The translations under genes and the position numbers were made by a program. Below, piece after piece: positions 14,301-29,300 of a stretch of DNA of 64,000 bases (the first letter of the stretch is position 1; each line of letters opens with the position of its first letter). The DNA comes from Liolophura sinensis. Its lineage: Eukaryota > Mollusca > Polyplacophora > Chitonida > Chitonidae. Location of the stretch: contig NC_088296.1 of assembly GCF_032854445.1 (NCBI RefSeq), positions 26,719,448 to 26,783,447 of the forward strand, written 5' to 3'. The notes under the pieces are model-generated. The model was given only the letters and a program-made list of their open reading frames with translations. It was not told where the DNA came from and searched no databases.

Positions 14301-17300
14301 CCTCACTAGATTAATTGTAATATTGCATTATTACCAGATCTTTATGTTCAGTTTTTTTTTTTATCTTCACACATCGCTAGTTATCTCCCTTTCATTTTGC
14401 AGACATTGTACATGGCCGTCGTTCTCTATGGACCCGCCGTTGCCATGGAAACCGGTAAGACTTTTGTTGTTTTATGACAGTACAGACTGCTTGTAAAAAT
14501 AAACATTTATGCTAAAAACCAGGCCGAATCGGGTTAAGAGTTAGGCCTGGTTAGATATGGTAATAATATAACATAGAACTTTGTCTTCTCTAACGGTTTA
14601 GTGTTGGTTGCTGTAGCTCTCATGATCTGATTGGTACAAAACACTGCATCCTGAAGAGTAAAACCAGATCAGCGATGACAGCGTGATAACTGGCGAACAG
14701 TCACACAGATGAAATCCGTTACCTCAGCTATGGTTTTATTCTTACTATTTATGTATTGTAAGCATTGTGAATTACAAGTAAGTGAAACATGCAGTGATGT
14801 TAACAGCAGTTTATTGGTTTCGAATGACTGAGAATGACTGAAAATGCTGCACTCATCACATTTAACAATAATGACATACGTCATTAAAGTCTTCCTTAAG
14901 AACATTTCTCTTATATATGACGGTGATGGTACTTATGGGGGGAGTGGACCGAAGTGCCTGAAGTAAATGTCTTTGGCCAGGTACTTGACGTACAGTTTGT
15001 GGCTGTAACAGCGAGAGCTGCATGCAAACGCTCGCCCTCACAAAACACGATCTGATGTGGCGAGAATAACGCCTTAGGCGACTGAGCCAGCGAGTACACT
15101 CCAAAAAATCTGTTAACTTTAACAGAAAGCCGCTCGTCTGTTTGATGCTAGAATGCACTAATTCTGTGTCATAGTCAGTGTACTATTTCCGCTAGTCTAA
15201 AAGAACATTTATGTTGAATTACTACACTGTTTGTGCTGTATTTATCAAATATAACAAATATAATCAATCTATCTGTACTGATCTGTAAACAATAATGGAA
15301 AAGAATAATCTGCTGAGTTAACCGAGTATATTCTAGCATCACGCTGACAACAGAATATTAGCTCAGAATTTCCAATAAATTGAACAGATTTTTTTGAGAA
15401 TACAAATATAATGTGTCAGTGGTGAAATATAGTAAATAAATTATAAGCCCATTATTGTAAGGCCAAATTCTATTGAGAAATCTCATCTACAGGTATATTA
15501 TTGTACACCTGTGTTTTTTGTTGTCAGTGGCTAATCTCCCTGTCTGGGCTTCCGTTGTTCTGGTCGGCATTGCTTCCATCATTTACACATCTATCGTAAG
15601 TAGCAAGACCCTTACCTTTGTGTGATTATCATTAGACACCGGGTTAAATTTATTTTCATTTACCTCTATACATTACCTACATTGTACATACTTTACCTGT
15701 GTACATTACCTGCTGTACTTTACATGTATGTGTTACCTATTTTAGTTACCTGTTCTTTCCCTGTATACATTACTTGTATTATTATTCATTGCCTATATAC
15801 ATTGCCTTTTTTCTTTACCTGTATACTCTACCTGGTATACTTTACCTTTGCACATTATTCATATACATTATACCTGTATTCCTCACCTGTATTCATTGCA
15901 TGTTTACGTGTACATGACCTGTATTCTTGACCTTTATTCATTGCATGCTCACGTGTACATGACCTGTATTCTTGACCTTTATTCATTGCATGTTTACGTG
16001 TACATGAACTGTACTCCTGACCTTTATTCATAAATGCATGGAACAATTTTATATTCTTTCTCAGTATTAAATTACGTGCTAACTCAACAATTAGGGTAAG
16101 TATCCAGCGTGCCTCCAGCAGCCCAAGGTCAGCGTCCAGGTCATTTTACAAAATCGTCTCTAATTTGCATAAAACTTGCTCAATAACTTTGTAGTAATGA
16201 TATGAGATTCCTGACCAACACGCATTGTTCGCATTGGCGGTTGCCATGGTAACCAAGGACTATCTTAAATTTTTGTGGATTTTGTATTTTCACAAATCTA
16301 CGCAAGATGGTGCAAATTAGCCTATCAGAAATATATCTACTGAGAAGAGAACTTCTGTCAGTATTTTGTGTGATGTGTCGACAGACAATTTAATACTGTT
16401 TGTATTCTTTAAAATTTAATTAATTTATAAATTTTATATAAATTTTTTTATAAATTTTTAAATCGATGGTTTTGAAATTATCTCCTAGATTATTCTCATT
16501 ATCGACTTATCATTTCATAATATATAAAAAGCTCTCTAATGGCATGCAAAAGCTGAAGACATAATTATTTCGGATTCTGCTTGACAAAATTGAAAGAAAA
16601 TATTCGCGTATTTCCGTTTGTTGTGACAATTAAATACACGAGTTACTCCCCTTGAATGATACACACTTCGTTGAACGGCTGCTGTCAGGTTAAGTAAGTG
16701 TGCCGTGCTTATCTATATGTTCGATGTATGAAGTTACCATGTTCCATCCACGAAATTTAATCCTATATTCTGCATACCTGTAGCGTAAATATGCATTGTC
16801 GTAAACTTTGGATGTTGTTGTTGTTTCACTGAAATAACAATCGCAATGAAAGAGTGACGTACGGTCATGTATTATTCCTGGTGCTGTTTTGGCAAACAGA
16901 CGGCGGGTTAGATTAATTGGGAAGTGAGATCATTGCAGAATAAGATTTACTTACAACTTAACAAAGTAAACCTTTATTTTGTGATTAAATGGCTCATGGC
17001 AACAGCGGAAATTCCCCGAAGCTATAGACACAACTGACACCTGGCGGCCAGGCCAGCCTCCGCCTGCCTTGAGCTGCTGGAGCATGACAACAGAGTTGTT
17101 CTCCAGTCCACGTGATGGTAATGGTGGACACACTCGGACTGAGTCCTGTCGTGATGCTAACTGTGGACACGCTCAGTACTGAGGGCTGTCTTGATGCTAA
17201 CTGTGGATACACTCGGGTCTTGATGCTAACTGTGGACACGCTCAGTACTGAGGGCTGTCTTGATGCTAACTGTGGAGACACTCGGTACTGAGGGCTGTCT

Positions 17301-20300
17301 TGATGCTAACTGTGGACACACTCGGTACTGAGTCCTGTCGTGATGCTAACGGTGGACACACTCGGTACTGAAACCTCTCGTGATGCTAACGGTGGACACC
17401 CTCGTTACTGAGTCCTGTCGTGATGATAACGGTAGACACACTCGGTACTGAGTCCTGTCGTGATGCTAACGGTGGACACCCTCGGTACTGAGGGCTGTCT
17501 TGATGCTAACTGTGGAGACACTCGGTACTGAGGGCTGTCGTGATGGTAACGGTGGACACACTCGGTACTGAGTCCTGTCGTGATGCTAACGGTGGACACA
17601 CTCGGTACTGAAACCTCTCGTGATGCTAACGGTGGACAGACTCGGTACTGAGTCCTGTCGTGATGCTAACGGTGGACACACTCGGTACTGAGTCCTGTCA
17701 TAATACTAACGGTGGACACCCTGGGTACTATGTCCTGTCGTGATGTAAACGGTGCACACGCTCGGTACTGAGTCCTGTCGTAATACTAACGGTGGACACC
17801 CTCGGTACTGAGTCCTGTCGTGATGTCAACTGTGCACACTCACTGTACTGAGTCCTTTCGTGATGTTAACGGTGGACACCCTCCGTACTGAGTCCTGTCG
17901 TGATGTTAACGGTGCGCACACTCAATACTGAGTCCTGTTGTGATGCTAACAGTGGACACACTCGATACTGAGTCCTTTCGTGATGCTAACGGTTGACACA
18001 CTCGGTACTGAGTCCTGTGGTGATGATAACGGTGCACACACTCGGTACTGAGTCCTGTCGTAATGCTAACGGTGGACACATCCGGGCTGAGTGCTGTGCA
18101 CTGTGATTACCGACCATTCTGTTTTCACGCTGCCATACCTCCTAGATTATTACTCTAAAACAAAATTGAAGCCACAAGAGATAACGAATACTTACCCTTG
18201 TTCTTGAGTACAAGTATGTAACACGTTATTTGAATACTGAGAGAAAACAATTTAAAATTGCTTCGTGCGTTAATTTTTTTCTTGAGTATATTTTACCTTA
18301 CCATGTTCCATACCATATGTTTAACCTCTTTACTTTACATTTATACTTAACTTTGTGCGTTACCTATATACATGAAGGTATGCCTATACATTGCCTAAAA
18401 CCTTCACCTTTACTATACTTTACTACATTACCTGTAGACTTTGCCTATGTACATACACTTTACTTCTGAAAAACTAAAAACGGCTAGCTGTCATGAATCC
18501 TAAATGGATTAAACCAGGTCCCCTTACTAACAAGTTAATCATGTCCCTTGAATGCTAATTAAGTTTTATGGACATCTTCTCATTTTTGATATTCTGTTTC
18601 TATTCGTCTCTTTTCGTCCAGGGAGGCATCAAGGCCGTCATATGGACAGATGTGTTCCAGTGTATTATCATTTTCATAGGAATTACAGCCGTTCTTATAA
18701 AGGTAAACTTCTGTTCTGTCTATACTTTCTGTATTTTTTGTTAGTACGCCGGTTTATCAAACCGTTTATGACTAACGTTTGCCCATGATTTTGTTTTGAA
18801 AGTAAATAGTAAAGAATTTCGTCACTACGCCGATCGTGACTCTCGATGGCCATTGGCTAGTCAGGCGGGTTAAAATGTTAGCATACACTTGCTAAATGAT
18901 TTAAAACCTGCGCAGCTAAATTACTGCGTACACTGACGTTATTGTTCTTTGTGACGCTGCATTCCATGGCGAGTCATTGTGACGTCACGCTATCATAACA
19001 GTCGACATAGCCTGTATGATTTGTCTTAGCTCCGTTTTGCGTATACGTGTATTTCTATTTGATAATTGTTGTAGGGACAAAATGGTTGTCCGCGTGCTGA
19101 GAATGGTTTATGGGCACTAAAACCCTGGGTTTGAATTTTACTACAGCAAATCGTATACCATCGCGATTATATTCGCTTATTTGATCCGTGTTTTATGTGT
19201 GGCATACAAGTAAACATTGTCGGTTTATTGACGACAAGATCAGCTTTTACAGATGGAGAAAACAGGACATTGCTTCGGGGAAAACCATGGAAGCTCACTA
19301 TACACCCGACAAACCTAGACCTACCGATAAAAGACCGCTGCCAAACCACGCAGCCACAGTTGGATTCGAACGCGCGACTTCACTTTAAAGGACAGTATGC
19401 AATTGCCTAACCACATCTGAGACTTCCGCAGTGTCTTTGTATATCTATGTGCTGTATCTCATTTCGATCGCTGTCATATTTCACATCAGTCTTTACTTAT
19501 CTAAACACACACAGACGACTGAGGAGCGATACCAAGCAATAGGTTAGTACATAAACCATTTACGTAGAGCTTAATTCCACAGAGAAAAAAAAAGTACTAT
19601 TAGGCCCGAGGCTAAAAGTAAATACCAGGTCAGCCGAGTGAATCTCGGTGAAGTTTTACCCAAGTAAAGGCGCCTGGGCGGTCCGGAATGGACGCTATGT
19701 ATAAACTGCCCGAAACACAACTGGCTTACAGTACTGCAGGGATTGGCCTGTGATAACCTTTCCATTATCACACTGTATTTGTTATGATATACAGTGTAAA
19801 CAACCTGGTTGAAGCAAGCTCTATCCTCAGACTGGGTTAGTAAACAATACTTCATCATGGTAAACTGCGGGAAGGCACTGTGGTTATAGAACGCATGTGA
19901 TACAGGGAGTAACCTAAATACACGTAGGGGCTCTCTCTGGTTCTCTGAGACTCGCACTTTGCTGAACATTAAGGTCACGTGTAAGGTCACGTGTTCGGAT
20001 CCATTTTTTAAGTGAGGAGATTTTTCAGCAAACAGGCAAAGAGGAGAATGTCCACTACAGAGTTTCTTGCACCCATAAAATTGACCTTCATCATTTAAAT
20101 GGTGTATTCTTTAACTTGTTAAACTCTCAGAAAAGTAAATGAGTAAGCAAACTACGCACCGCAAGAAAAAATAAACAACAAAAAACAAAAATAAACAAAC
20201 AACATTCAGTGGCTAATATTTGCATACAAGTACTCGCAAATGTTACAGCTGCGACCCTACATCAGGAGGTTTGTCAAACATGCTTGCTGTGGTTTCCTGC

Positions 20301-23300
20301 CTCTCACCGACATCATATTGACGGAACATTCTTAAAAATGAACCGTAAAGCACAAAAAATGAAAAAAAAATTATATAAATGATCTGCAGTGGTGTAAAAT
20401 AAAATCATTGTGTCATATCCTGTTTGGTGTCGTATCCTGTTTGGTGCCATATCCTGTTTGGCGTCCTATCCTGTTTGGTTCCTATCCTGTTTGGTGCCCT
20501 ATCCTGTTTAGTGTCATATCCTGTTTGGTGTCCTCTCATGTTTGGTGTCATATCCTGTTTGGCGTCCTATCCTGTTTAGTGTCATATCCTGTTTGGTGTC
20601 ATATAACGTTTAGTGTCTTATCCTGTTTAGTGTCATATCCTGTTTGGTGTTATATCCTGTTTGGTGTCATATCCTGTTTGGTGTCATATCCTGTTTGGTG
20701 TCCTATCCTGTTTGGTGTTATATTCTGTTTGGTGCCATTTCCTGTTTGGCGTCCTATCCTATTTAGTATCATATCCTGTTTGCTGTCCTATCCTGTTTGG
20801 TGTCCTATCCTGTTTGGTGCCATATCCTGTTTGGCGTCCTATCCTGTTTAGTGTCTTATCCTGTTTAGTGCCATATCCTGTTTGGTGTCATATACTGCTT
20901 GGTGTCCCTGTCCTGTTTGGTGTCATATCCTGTTTGGTGCCATATCCTGTTTGGCGTCCTATCCTCTTTGGTGTCATATCCTGTTTGGTGTCCTATCCTG
21001 TTTGATGTCATATCCTGTTTGGCATGTGCAGGCAACCATGGATATTGGAGGTTTGGCCAACTTCTGGAGATTGAACAAAGAGGGCGGCAGATTGGATATC
21101 AAGTAAGTTAAAACGTTTGGTCGGCAGATTGGATATCAAGTAAGTTGAAACGTTTGGGCGGCAGATTGGATACCAAGTAAGCTGAAACGTTTGAGCGGCA
21201 GATTGGGTATCAACTAAGTTGAAACGTTTGGGCGGCAGATTGGATACCAAGTAAGTTGAAACGTTTGGGCGGCAGATTGGATATCAACTAAGTTGAAACG
21301 TTTGAGCGGCTAATTGGATACCAAGTAAGTTGAAACGTTTGGGCGGCAGATTGGATATCAACTAAGTTGAAACGTTTGGGCGGCAGATTGGATATCAACT
21401 AAGTTGAAACGTTTGGGCGGCAGATTGGATACCAAGTAAGTTGAAAGGATTAAGTGAGTTGTGGATTATTAGATTACAAAATGTCGGATTATTAAACACG
21501 TGCTCATGAATTGAAGGATTCTATTTCTAATAAAGCGTGAGCCTGAATGTTTTTACAAATAGTTAATATTCATACAACAAAATTCCCAAACGTGTTCATG
21601 AAGCATTCTAGATTGCGGAGTCTTAAAGCATGTTAGTTCACTTTATGCGAAGTTTGTCTGAATTTCTTTCAAGAGAAGTTTCCTCGACATATACATCCTG
21701 CTAGGGGTAAATTTTGTTCTGCATTTAAATGTAAACGTCGACACAAGTGTTGCGCTTGTGTAACCAGCATTACCTCCCCTTCACCTGTGGGAAGACAGGC
21801 GAGTATTGAACACTGCTTAAATGTACGAAGGCAAGTGTTTTTCCGAGTCGTAAAGTGCCTCTAACACATTGTGATGCTATTTTAGTTGCTTTCGCGTTTA
21901 CAAACTACTGAGCGATGTTATTTGATGAGGGTGAACACTGTAACTGTCAAAAACTTTATATAATATTAGACATTTATTGGTTCTTGCAGTCTAAACAAGG
22001 CACTGATGGATTCTCACTTCTTCAGTGGTTTGCATTGAACATTATTTTGAAAATTTGGGTATGCAATTATCGACATGGAACGTTCGGTATGTTTGACGAG
22101 GGCTGTATGTGATTATCTGTGACCACGCCTATATACAAATATATCATGAATAGGATTGCTGAGAAATTGTACAGTTTAATATTGCTATTATTTCTATATT
22201 TCACGCACTAATTGCTTTTATTCTATCCCGTTTTCTATTTGCATACAAGTTTCTTGTATTTCCCCCCGACAGTTGGAGCTTTGATCCCACGGTAAGGACG
22301 ACCTTCTGGAACAGTCTTTTGGCTGGAGCGATTGGGTGGTTCGGAGTAGGTTTTAACCAGTCGTCTGTCCAGCGAATTGCTTCCATGCCAACGCAACGAC
22401 AAGCTATCAAGTAAGTATGAGCACTTGGTATTACTGGGGGCCCATCAGACGCCTGACAGCCCGACCTTGACGTCGTTTTATTGACGTTCAAGGCTCATCT
22501 GTCTTCGATTCTTGACGACGTCACAGACGTTACAGGCAAGTTATATTAAACACTGACACATTGTAATATGAACTGGAGTTCAGACAAAAGAAAGTTCAGA
22601 TTGTACTTATCGTTCGGGAAGGCGTATTCATCAAATAGATAGGAGTTTCTACTGTGATAAATCGAGACTAGCGAAAATACTGGCTCAAGTGGGACATCTA
22701 GCCCCACCGCTCTGATAACTGAGGTACATGTACATGTATATGCATCAAGCCAAATAGGAAATACTCGCTCGACTCTAACAATCCAGGACACTGGTCACTA
22801 AATAGCGACGGGCCTGGACCCTGGGCCCTGGTTTCTAAAAAAGGCGGCAAGTCTGGACTCTAACAATCCAATACCCCGGTCTCTATAATGCTATGAGTCT
22901 GGACTCTGACTCTAATAGGGGAAGATTCCTGACCCTGGACTCTAATAGGCGAAATCTCTGGACTTTGGACTCAATCAAGAAAACTGTTCCAACTGGATGG
23001 ATAGATCAGTTGTTAAGATGCTATGGCTAGACGTCCAGTCATCAATCTCAATTCTGCCTGTCACCTTAGGATTTGCCCATGTTGCTTTAGGATGTATACG
23101 TGTATGCCATACTCAGATTCGTATAGTATACTCCATGTTTGTCCACTCTAACCCGAAGCTTTGTCCCTGTTCTTCTCCTATACCTGACTCAGGCTGGTAC
23201 TACAGAATACTCCATGTTTGTCCACGCCAACCCGAATCTTTGTCCCTGTTGTTCTGTTATACGTATACCTGCCTTTGTCGTTCTTTGCTATCTTCCGTCG

Positions 23301-26300
23301 ACTTCATCTTCCAGCTTCTGCATTTTTACGCCGCTTCCATTCTAGTGTCTGTTTCACGATGGTCTTATGAAGAATGATGGTCCTCTTTTGAAGGGAGGAA
23401 GTTCTCGCAGTTGTGTTTCTTGGACAAAACTGTTTTTCTTCTGTTTGTACGATGTTCCTTCTTTTTGCCCTACCATACACGTGACCATTTTACAGCGGTG
23501 AAATGAAGACTTCCTTCCTTGTGCTCCTCTTTCGCAAGGTTTCTTTACAGTTTTGCTCTACAGTACGTTTGCGTTCGGTTTCAGTAAGTCGTTATGGAGC
23601 ATGCCTGGTTTTCTATGTGGCGAGGTTTCTCCGTTTTGCTCTACCATACTTTTGCGTTCGCTTGCAGCACGACTTTATGAAGCACGCGTGGTTTTCCTCT
23701 GTGGCGAGGTTTCTCCGTTTTGCTCTACCATATGTTTGCGTTCGCTTGCAGCACGACGTTATGAAGCACGCCTGGTTTTCCTCTGTGGCAAGGTTTCTCC
23801 CTTTTGCTCTACCGTACGTTTGCATTCGGTTTCAGTAAGACGTTATGGAGCATGCCTGTTTTGCCCCTGTGGTAAGGTTTCTCCCTCTGCTCTACCATAA
23901 TTGTGTGTTCTGTTTCAGAATGGTATTGTGGAGTACGCCTGGTTTCCTTCTGCTAGCCATCGCGGCCGGTCTGGAAGGCTTCGTGGCATTTGCCTATTAC
24001 AAATCCAAGCAGTGTGAGCCGTATTCTGCCGGGTACATATCCGGTTCAAACGAGGTAAACTATTTCATGGATATTCAGATATATAATGGGTACAGTGCAC
24101 GACTTTGTTTTACTGTGTGATTGTTTTACTCTGAGATTGTTTTACTGTGGGATTCATTTACTGTGGTATATGGCTACAGTGGGATTGTCTTACAGTGAGA
24201 TTGCTTTACTGTGTGATTCATTTACTGTGTGATTGTTTTACTGTGGCGTTGTTCTACTGTTGGATTGTCTTACAGTGAGTTTGCTTTACTGTGAGATTCA
24301 TTTACTGTGTGATTGTTTTACTGTGAGATTGTTTCACTGTGGGATTCATTTACTGCGAGATTGTTTTACTGTGAGATTGTTTTACTGTGGAATTTATTTA
24401 CTGTGGGATTGTTTTACTGTGGGATTCATTTACTGTGTGATTGTTTTACTGTGGGATTGTTTCACTGTGAGATTGTTTTACTATGGAATTTATTTACTGT
24501 GTCATTGTTTTACTTTGGGGTTGTTTTACTGTGTCATTGTTTTACTCTTGGATTCACTTAGTGTGGGATGGCTTTAGTTTGAGATTGTTGTACTGTGAGG
24601 TTGTTTTACTGTAAGATTGTTTTACTGTTGGGAATGTTTCACTGTGAAATTGTTTTACTGTTGGATTCATTTACTCTGTGATTGTTTTACTGTGAAGTTG
24701 TTTGACCGTGTGATTGTTTTAGTGCGGGATTCATTTACTGTGTGACTGTTTTACTATGAGATTGATCTACTGTGTGATTGTATTACTTTGGGATCCTTCA
24801 TGTCTTACAGGATTGCCGAGCCTGAGCCATTATTGGACAAGATGACGTGACACAAAATTTGCGATAGAAACCAAATACGTATCAAGGAAATATTGTTAAA
24901 ACACAAGATCGTTACCCTCTGTAGAAGCAAACTTCCAAACAACCAACTTCCACCTAATGGCGCTTCGTGTTGTTGTTGTATGATTGTAGATTCTGCCGTA
25001 CTTTGTTATGGAGCTCTTCCAGACACTGCCTGGTATGGGCGGTCTGTTCCTAGCTGCTCTGTTCAGTGCTTCTTTAAGGTGAGTTAGCATTGGTATCTTG
25101 TTTTGTGAGTAAATGGACATCACTTTATTCTGTTGTTTCGACGCATGCTCCTGCAAAGATTTAATGTCACCTTGCACCCATGCGCCTTGTAAATATAAAA
25201 TACCCTTTGAATAGGGAGGAGGTGAAAACATTAGATGACTGGCAGACCGACCGATCGACAGAGTGAAATATAAATTTACGCGTCAGAACTAAAATAATAT
25301 TTTAAAATATTTTTGACAATGTTCTCGCAGACATACGTCGCTAAAAAACAACAAATTTACCTGAGGACACTGTTCAGAAAAAGATTTAGAAATTGTTGGC
25401 ACTGTGACTAGAACGACACAGCCATCGTCTCCGCTGGCACAGTTACGTTTTCTGCCCCCCCCCCCCCCCCCCCCCGAAAAAAACAAAAAAACATTGGCTC
25501 CGTTGTAAGCAGTGCATCAGAAGTAAGTACCACCCAAAACTGTGTTTTACCAAGGCATTACCCCAATAGTTGTCAAATTTTGCACACAATATTTCAGTAA
25601 TCAACACATTGTAGCAAGGATTACCCTGTAGATACCGATGTGCTACAATGAGCAAATACCTTATCGGTTGGATTTTGAAAAATTTTGCAAACAGATTTAA
25701 GATGGCAATGGATTTCTTTTTATGGACAACAGTGCGCGTCCACATCGTACCAGCATGATACATTTCATCTTTGAACATGAGGGCATTGAGCACATGAATA
25801 GCGCGCTAATTCCCTGGATCTCAATCCCTTTGAACATTTGTGGAGCCATGTGGAACAAGCGGTGTATCGCCATGTTACGATGGTGTCCAATCTTGATGAC
25901 CTTAGACATCTGCTTCAGGAGTCTGACTACACGCCGCATTAACACGATGCGAACTCGCTATCTCAGTGTGACACAAAATCGTGGTGGTTATACCAGATTA
26001 TAACATTATCTGGTCGTACAGATAGTCAAAATTATCTTCAGTCTGTTTGTAAAATTTTCAAACTCCGAGTGACAATGCATTTGCGCATGCTCATTGGAGC
26101 ACATCTGTATCTACAGGGTAATCAATGCCACAGTGTATGACTGGATTACTGAGATGCTGCACGTGCAAAATTTCACAACGATCGGACAAATATCTTGGTA
26201 AATGTCAAACATTGTTTTGAGGGGGAACTTTGGTGCACTGTTTATTTGCATGGGGCTATGGCTAGCTGAAACTAGATTTGCGGCGCTGGGTAATGCTGGG

Positions 26301-29300
26301 TAATGTCACTGTAGGCCGCTGGGTAACATGGTGGCTAACTCTCGCAGAGGTCAATCTACCAAATCAAACACATTCAGCAGATTTCGTGCACTTCTTTAAT
26401 CTGAAACTTAACGGAGACGGAAACATAAATATGATGATCAGATTTCAGAGCATGAAAACATTTTTACAAATATGGCCTTGAATATTTTTCGATTTTTTCT
26501 TTCAGGAGTAAAGGGTATCTAAAAATATTTTTGCATGTTGGGCATTTGGGACCACCTCTTGGTATATGTCGTCTTTGCGGAATAATGTCCTAAATAAGGA
26601 TATGATGCGTGTACAATAGTTTTATATGAATGTAAATTTATTGTTTATATCCAATCAAATGCATTTAACCTGGATTATGGTGATATTTATGAATACATTG
26701 GAAATACAAATACGATTAAAATCCAGGTTGAACACGCTTTTTATCTGAAAGAACCAAATTCTGGTGCCAATAATACTGATGAAACATGTGTTACGTGTAC
26801 ATCCTCATTTATAGCTGTAGTACTCAAAGACAATATACATGTGTTACGTGTATATCCTCATTTATAGCTGTAGTACTCAAAGACAATATACATGTGTTAC
26901 GTGTATATCCTCATTTATAGCTGTAGTACTCAAAGACAATATACATGTGTTACGTGTATATCCTCATTTATAGCTGTAGTACTCAAAGACAATAAACATG
27001 TGTTACGTGTATATCCTCATTTATAGCTGTAGTACTCAAAGACAATATACATGTGTTACGTGTATATCCTCATTTATAGCTGTAGTACTCAAAGACAATA
27101 TACATGTATACCAAGAGGTAGTCCCCAGTATCTACCGTACAAAAACTATTTTCAGGTGTCTATCTCTTTGAAGAAAAATTGAAAATCATATTGAATACCA
27201 TATTCACTCACAAGCTTCTTGCACTCGGTTATATGAGCTTTATGTACTTTTTATTTTTCCCCACCTATGACATTGCCTCGAGTATTGGGAGGGCATAGGC
27301 TCGGTCTGCCACAAGTATGCGCAGCGTCAGACCAACTGCAATAACCCGGAAAGCGCTGTTATCTGTGAAGCATACAAAGAAATATTGTTCCTGAGAAGTG
27401 CCATGACAATTGGTCAATGTTTTAGAGCCCATTGGCTTGGGAAACTTTCTGATATTGTCTCTTCTAGAGTATCAGCTGACCCCCGCCGCTTCCCATTGTT
27501 GTAGTTCTTTATCCTCTGGCCTGAATGGGATTGCAGCAAACACACTGATGGACTTTGTCTCGCCATTTTGGCCAAATATTTCTGAACTACGGAGGACTAT
27601 TATGGCCAAATTATTCGGTAAGTAACAAAAATACATATTTTACCATTTTCCCACAAATAGACACGCCCCTACTTTTTGTGTTTTAAAATCCTGCGATTGG
27701 ACTTTCCGTGAAAATGGTAAATATTTATGCAAAATATGTATCAGGTACAAGGAATAGCGATGAGGAAGGTGAGGGAAAAGGTGAGTGGGGTGGTGGTGGG
27801 GGTGGGGGATGGGGGTGAGTGTTTTAGCATCGTTCTCCTGTGTAAACATTGTACTATGAACACGTAATAATCCTTGTATTTATAGTAATGAGGATCTATA
27901 TCTTTTCTTTTCCTTCCAGTGGTTGTGTTCGGTTTGATATCAATCGGTTTGTCTTTTATGGTAATGGCGTACGGCGGCCCAATCACTCAGGTAAGTGACG
28001 GCAGATTTAGTGGAGTTTACAAAGCCAGTTGGCCGCAAGAAAAGTCCTATTCGTGAAAAAGTTCATTCGTTATTTTACAAAGGCCGCTAGTTTACTCCAT
28101 CCTTAAAACTAACCGCAGTTTTATCAGTGCAAAATTCGGTCATCTTCTGCTAGACACCAATCATGGATATATTCATTTATTTGATTGGTGTTTTTCGCCA
28201 TACTTAAGAATAAGACAGAAATGAAATAAATATATTATAACTACATAAATCAGAGACATGCACGAAAAACAGCTTTGATTTTAGAAAGAAAGCACTTGAT
28301 CAAGATTCCCTGTTTCCACACATATAGCCTCTATGTGACACGACATTGAGACAAATATAACTACTCTATGAAACCCAGCGTTACTCGTTCTGTTCTTCGT
28401 TTCATCCAGATGTAAATGAATGTTCATAGGATCTGTTCATTGTTCACGAATACATGTCTTGTTTCAGATCTGTAGTTGTCTGTTGGGGTCACCAAGGGGT
28501 GCCATCATTCCTCACAGAATGTTCATGACTACACGTCTTGTTACAGATCTGTAGTTGTCTGTTGGGGTCACCAAGGGGTCCCATCATGGGCTTATTCCTC
28601 ACAGAATGTTCATGAATACACGTCTTGTTTCAGATCTGTAGTTGTCTGTTGGGGTCACCAAGAGGTCCCATCGTGGGCTTGTTCCTCACAGAATGTTCAT
28701 GATTACACGTCTTGTTTCAGATCTGTAGATGTCTGTTGGGGTCACCACTAGGTCCCATCATGGGCTTATTCCTCACAGAGTGTTCATGACTACACGCCTT
28801 GTTACAGATCTGTAGTTGTCTGTTGGGGTCACTAAGGGGTCCCTAAGGGGTCCCATCATTCCTCACAGAATGTTCATGAGTACACGTCTTGTTACAGATC
28901 TGTAGTTGTCTGTTGGGGTTACCACGAGGTGGCATTATGAGGTTATCCCTCACAGAATGTTCATGAATACATGTCTTGTTACAGATCTGAGGTTGTCTAT
29001 TGGAGTCACCAAGGGGTCCCATCATGGAATTATTCCTCACTGAAGGTTCATGACTACACGTCTTGTTACAGATCTGTAGTTGTCTGTTGGGGTCATTAAG
29101 GGGCCCCATCATGGAATTATTCCTCACTGAAGGTTCATGACTACACGTCTTGTTACAGATCTGTAGTTGTCTGTTGGGGTCATTAAGGGGTCCCATCATG
29201 GAATTATTCCTCACAGAAGGTTCATGAGTACACGTCTTGTTACAGATCTGTAGTTGTCTGTTGGGGTCACCACGAGGTGGCATTATGAGGTTATCCCTCA

